Shown here: piece by piece, positions 5,727 to 6,338 of the stretch
How positions within the stretch are numbered: the stretch's first letter is position 1
Layout of the letters: every line of letters begins with the position of its first letter
NCBI GenBank assembly: GCA_019309945.1
Contig: JAFDFH010000154.1
Coordinates: 1 to 6,338 of the forward strand
Source: Deltaproteobacteria bacterium
Lineage (GTDB): Bacteria; Desulfobacterota; Desulfobacteria; Desulfobacterales; JAFDFH01
DNA length: 6,338 nt
Direction: 5' to 3'
Program-made: the position numbers and the translations under genes
Notes under the pieces: model-generated
What the model was told of the DNA's origin: nothing
The model's database searches: none
What the model saw: the letters and a program-made list of their open reading frames with translations, nothing else

Positions 5727-5732
5727 AGAGGA
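5727..5732 (+). promoter_or_regulatory. Ribosome binding site (AGAGGA) fixing the queF start
   Basis: AGAGGA lies 7 bases before ATG 5740 and makes that ATG more likely than the in-frame GTG at 5716, which lies upstream of the site. Confidence 0.65.
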
Positions 5733-5739
5733 AAATAAC

Positions 5740-6159
5740 ATGAGTGAAACCCGTGAAAAAAAGATAGGAGATGCGATTGATAAACCGGAGGATGTCGTTA
5801 AAAAGAAGGTTTTGGAAACGATTGCCTACAAATATAAAGGACGGCGGGATATTGACATTACCATACAGCAACCGGAGTTTACATCGGTATGCCCGATGAC
5901 GGGACTTCCGGATTTTGGACGCATTACCATCAAGTACAGACCGGATATGAAGCTTGTAGAGTTGAAGTCACTAAAATTTTACCTCTTGCAATATCGAAAT
6001 GTTGGAATATTCTATGAGCACGTGGTAAACCAGATTTTAGATGACCTCGTCGATGTGCTTAAGCCCAGGTGGATGGAGATTACGGGTAATTTTACGGCAA
6101 GGGGTGGAATCACCACCCAGGCGACGGCTGTATATGAGGGAGAAAAGGATGTTTCGTAA
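5740..6159 (+). CDS. queF: NADPH-dependent 7-cyano-7-deazaguanine (preQ0) reductase QueF, short type I form
   Basis: QueF reduces the nitrile of preQ0 to the aminomethyl group of preQ1 using two NADPH, the last step of queuosine precursor synthesis before insertion into tRNA; it works in the cytoplasm. The 139-residue length fits the single-domain (Bacillus-like) type. Motifs: E-F-T-S-V-C-P-M-T-G (46-55) with the catalytic Cys51 that forms the thioimide, Asp58 as proton donor, and the QueF signature E-L-K-S-L-K-F-Y (74-81). Further on come Y-R-N-V-G-I-F-Y-E with the substrate-binding Glu93, and F-T-A-R-G-G-I (118-124). Spacings Cys-7-Asp and Cys-42-Glu equal those of B. subtilis QueF (C55, D62, E97). 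No preQ1 riboswitch is evident in the 79 bases upstream. The 3' end overlaps the next gene by 11 bases. No other queuosine genes are visible in the window. Confidence 0.97.
   Translation: MSETREKKIGDAIDKPEDVVKKKVLETIAYKYKGRRDIDITIQQPEFTSVCPMTGLPDFGRITIKYRPDMKLVELKSLKFYLLQYRNVGIFYEHVVNQILDDLVDVLKPRWMEITGNFTARGGITTQATAVYEGEKDVS
6136..6142 (+). promoter_or_regulatory. Ribosome binding site (GAGGGAG) of the lipoprotein gene, inside queF
   Basis: This purine-rich site lies 6 bases before ATG 6149, within the last codons of queF. It supports a real overlapping start and translational coupling. Confidence 0.6.
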
Positions 6160-6338
6160 CAGTGGACATTATCGATTACGGTTTCATCTCATTTGGGTTA
6201 TTTTCTTCTTACTTGTTTATGTTATGCTGTTTACAAGCTGTTCCCCTTTTTCCAGACTAAAAAAAACAACCAAAAAGATGTCGCGGAGCTTTAAAGGTTC
6301 GGGTGGAGGCTTGAAACTGAAAATTGGCATTACACCCT
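6149..6338 (+). CDS. Predicted lipoprotein, N-terminal part (3' end outside window)
   Basis: The frame opens at ATG 6149 and stays open to the window edge, giving 63 residues. The N-terminus is a lipoprotein signal peptide: basic start (M-F-R-N-S-G-H-Y-R-L-R), hydrophobic stretch (L-I-W-V-I-F-F-L-L-V-Y-V-M-L), then the lipobox F-T-S-C with Cys31 as the lipidation site. Phe at -3 is allowed but not the commonest. The mature part begins basic and Ser/Gly-rich (S-P-F-S-R-L-K-K-T-T-K-K) and then K-L-K-I-G-I-T-P, which resembles the first beta strand seen in some envelope lipoproteins of the 'KIAVLPF' kind, but too little is visible to assign a family. It overlaps queF in another frame by 11 bases, so the two are almost certainly cotranscribed. 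Confidence 0.75.
   Translation, partial: MFRNSGHYRLRFHLIWVIFFLLVYVMLFTSCSPFSRLKKTTKKMSRSFKGSGGGLKLKIGITP

Noticed and set aside
5661..5739. preQ1 riboswitch ahead of queF.
   Set aside because: The 79-base gap shows no convincing preQ1-type hairpin with an A-rich tail pairing into the loop.
1..6338. CRISPR array, defence island or phage genes.
   Set aside because: No regularly spaced direct repeats, nuclease, integrase or phage structural genes were seen.

Overview
The window looks like a chromosomal stretch from a Gram-negative bacterium, most likely a member of the Desulfobacterota (Desulfobacteraceae-like sulfate reducers). This assignment is an inference. It rests on moderate to low GC, exported AMIN-domain and lipoprotein genes, a PP2C-PilZ fusion, and a long fold-back repeat with arms of the type TTTCGTAAAAAGT that I remember as common in that group. 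All convincing genes are on the + strand.

Layout: (1) bases 1-497 hold the C-terminal part of an HD-domain phosphohydrolase-like protein. (2) 498-1142 is a 645-base non-coding stretch with a 133-bp fold-back (531-663) and a separate 137-bp inverted-repeat element (822-958) flanked by a perfect 8-bp direct repeat, TTGCAGTT. (3) 1143-2258 encodes a PP2C-type Ser/Thr phosphatase with a C-terminal PilZ-like domain. (4) 2259-2481 holds a 59-base fragment of a repeat also found near base 5150, then a short AACCAA-type degenerate tandem repeat. (5) 2482-4890 encodes an unfamiliar 802-residue protein: a long helical region, a four-cysteine zinc ribbon, TPRs and a C-terminal SEC-C zinc motif. (6) 4891-5237 is almost filled by a 271-bp non-autonomous transposon-like fold-back (4915-5185) flanked by a perfect 8-bp target duplication, CAAATACT. 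(7) 5238-5660 encodes a small exported AMIN-domain protein. (8) 5740-6159 is queF, the preQ0 reductase of queuosine synthesis. (9) 6149 to the end is the start of a lipoprotein gene overlapping queF by 11 bases.

The genes do not form one obvious pathway. The PP2C-PilZ and SEC-C genes are each separated from their neighbours by repeat-bearing gaps and are probably transcribed separately. The AMIN gene, queF and the lipoprotein gene are close enough to share a transcript, and queF and the lipoprotein gene are probably translationally coupled. The most notable content is in the gaps: two unrelated MITE-like elements, each with intact terminal inverted repeats and its own 8-bp target duplication, plus a solo end of one of them against the phosphatase stop codon. 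No defence system, CRISPR array, rRNA or tRNA was seen.
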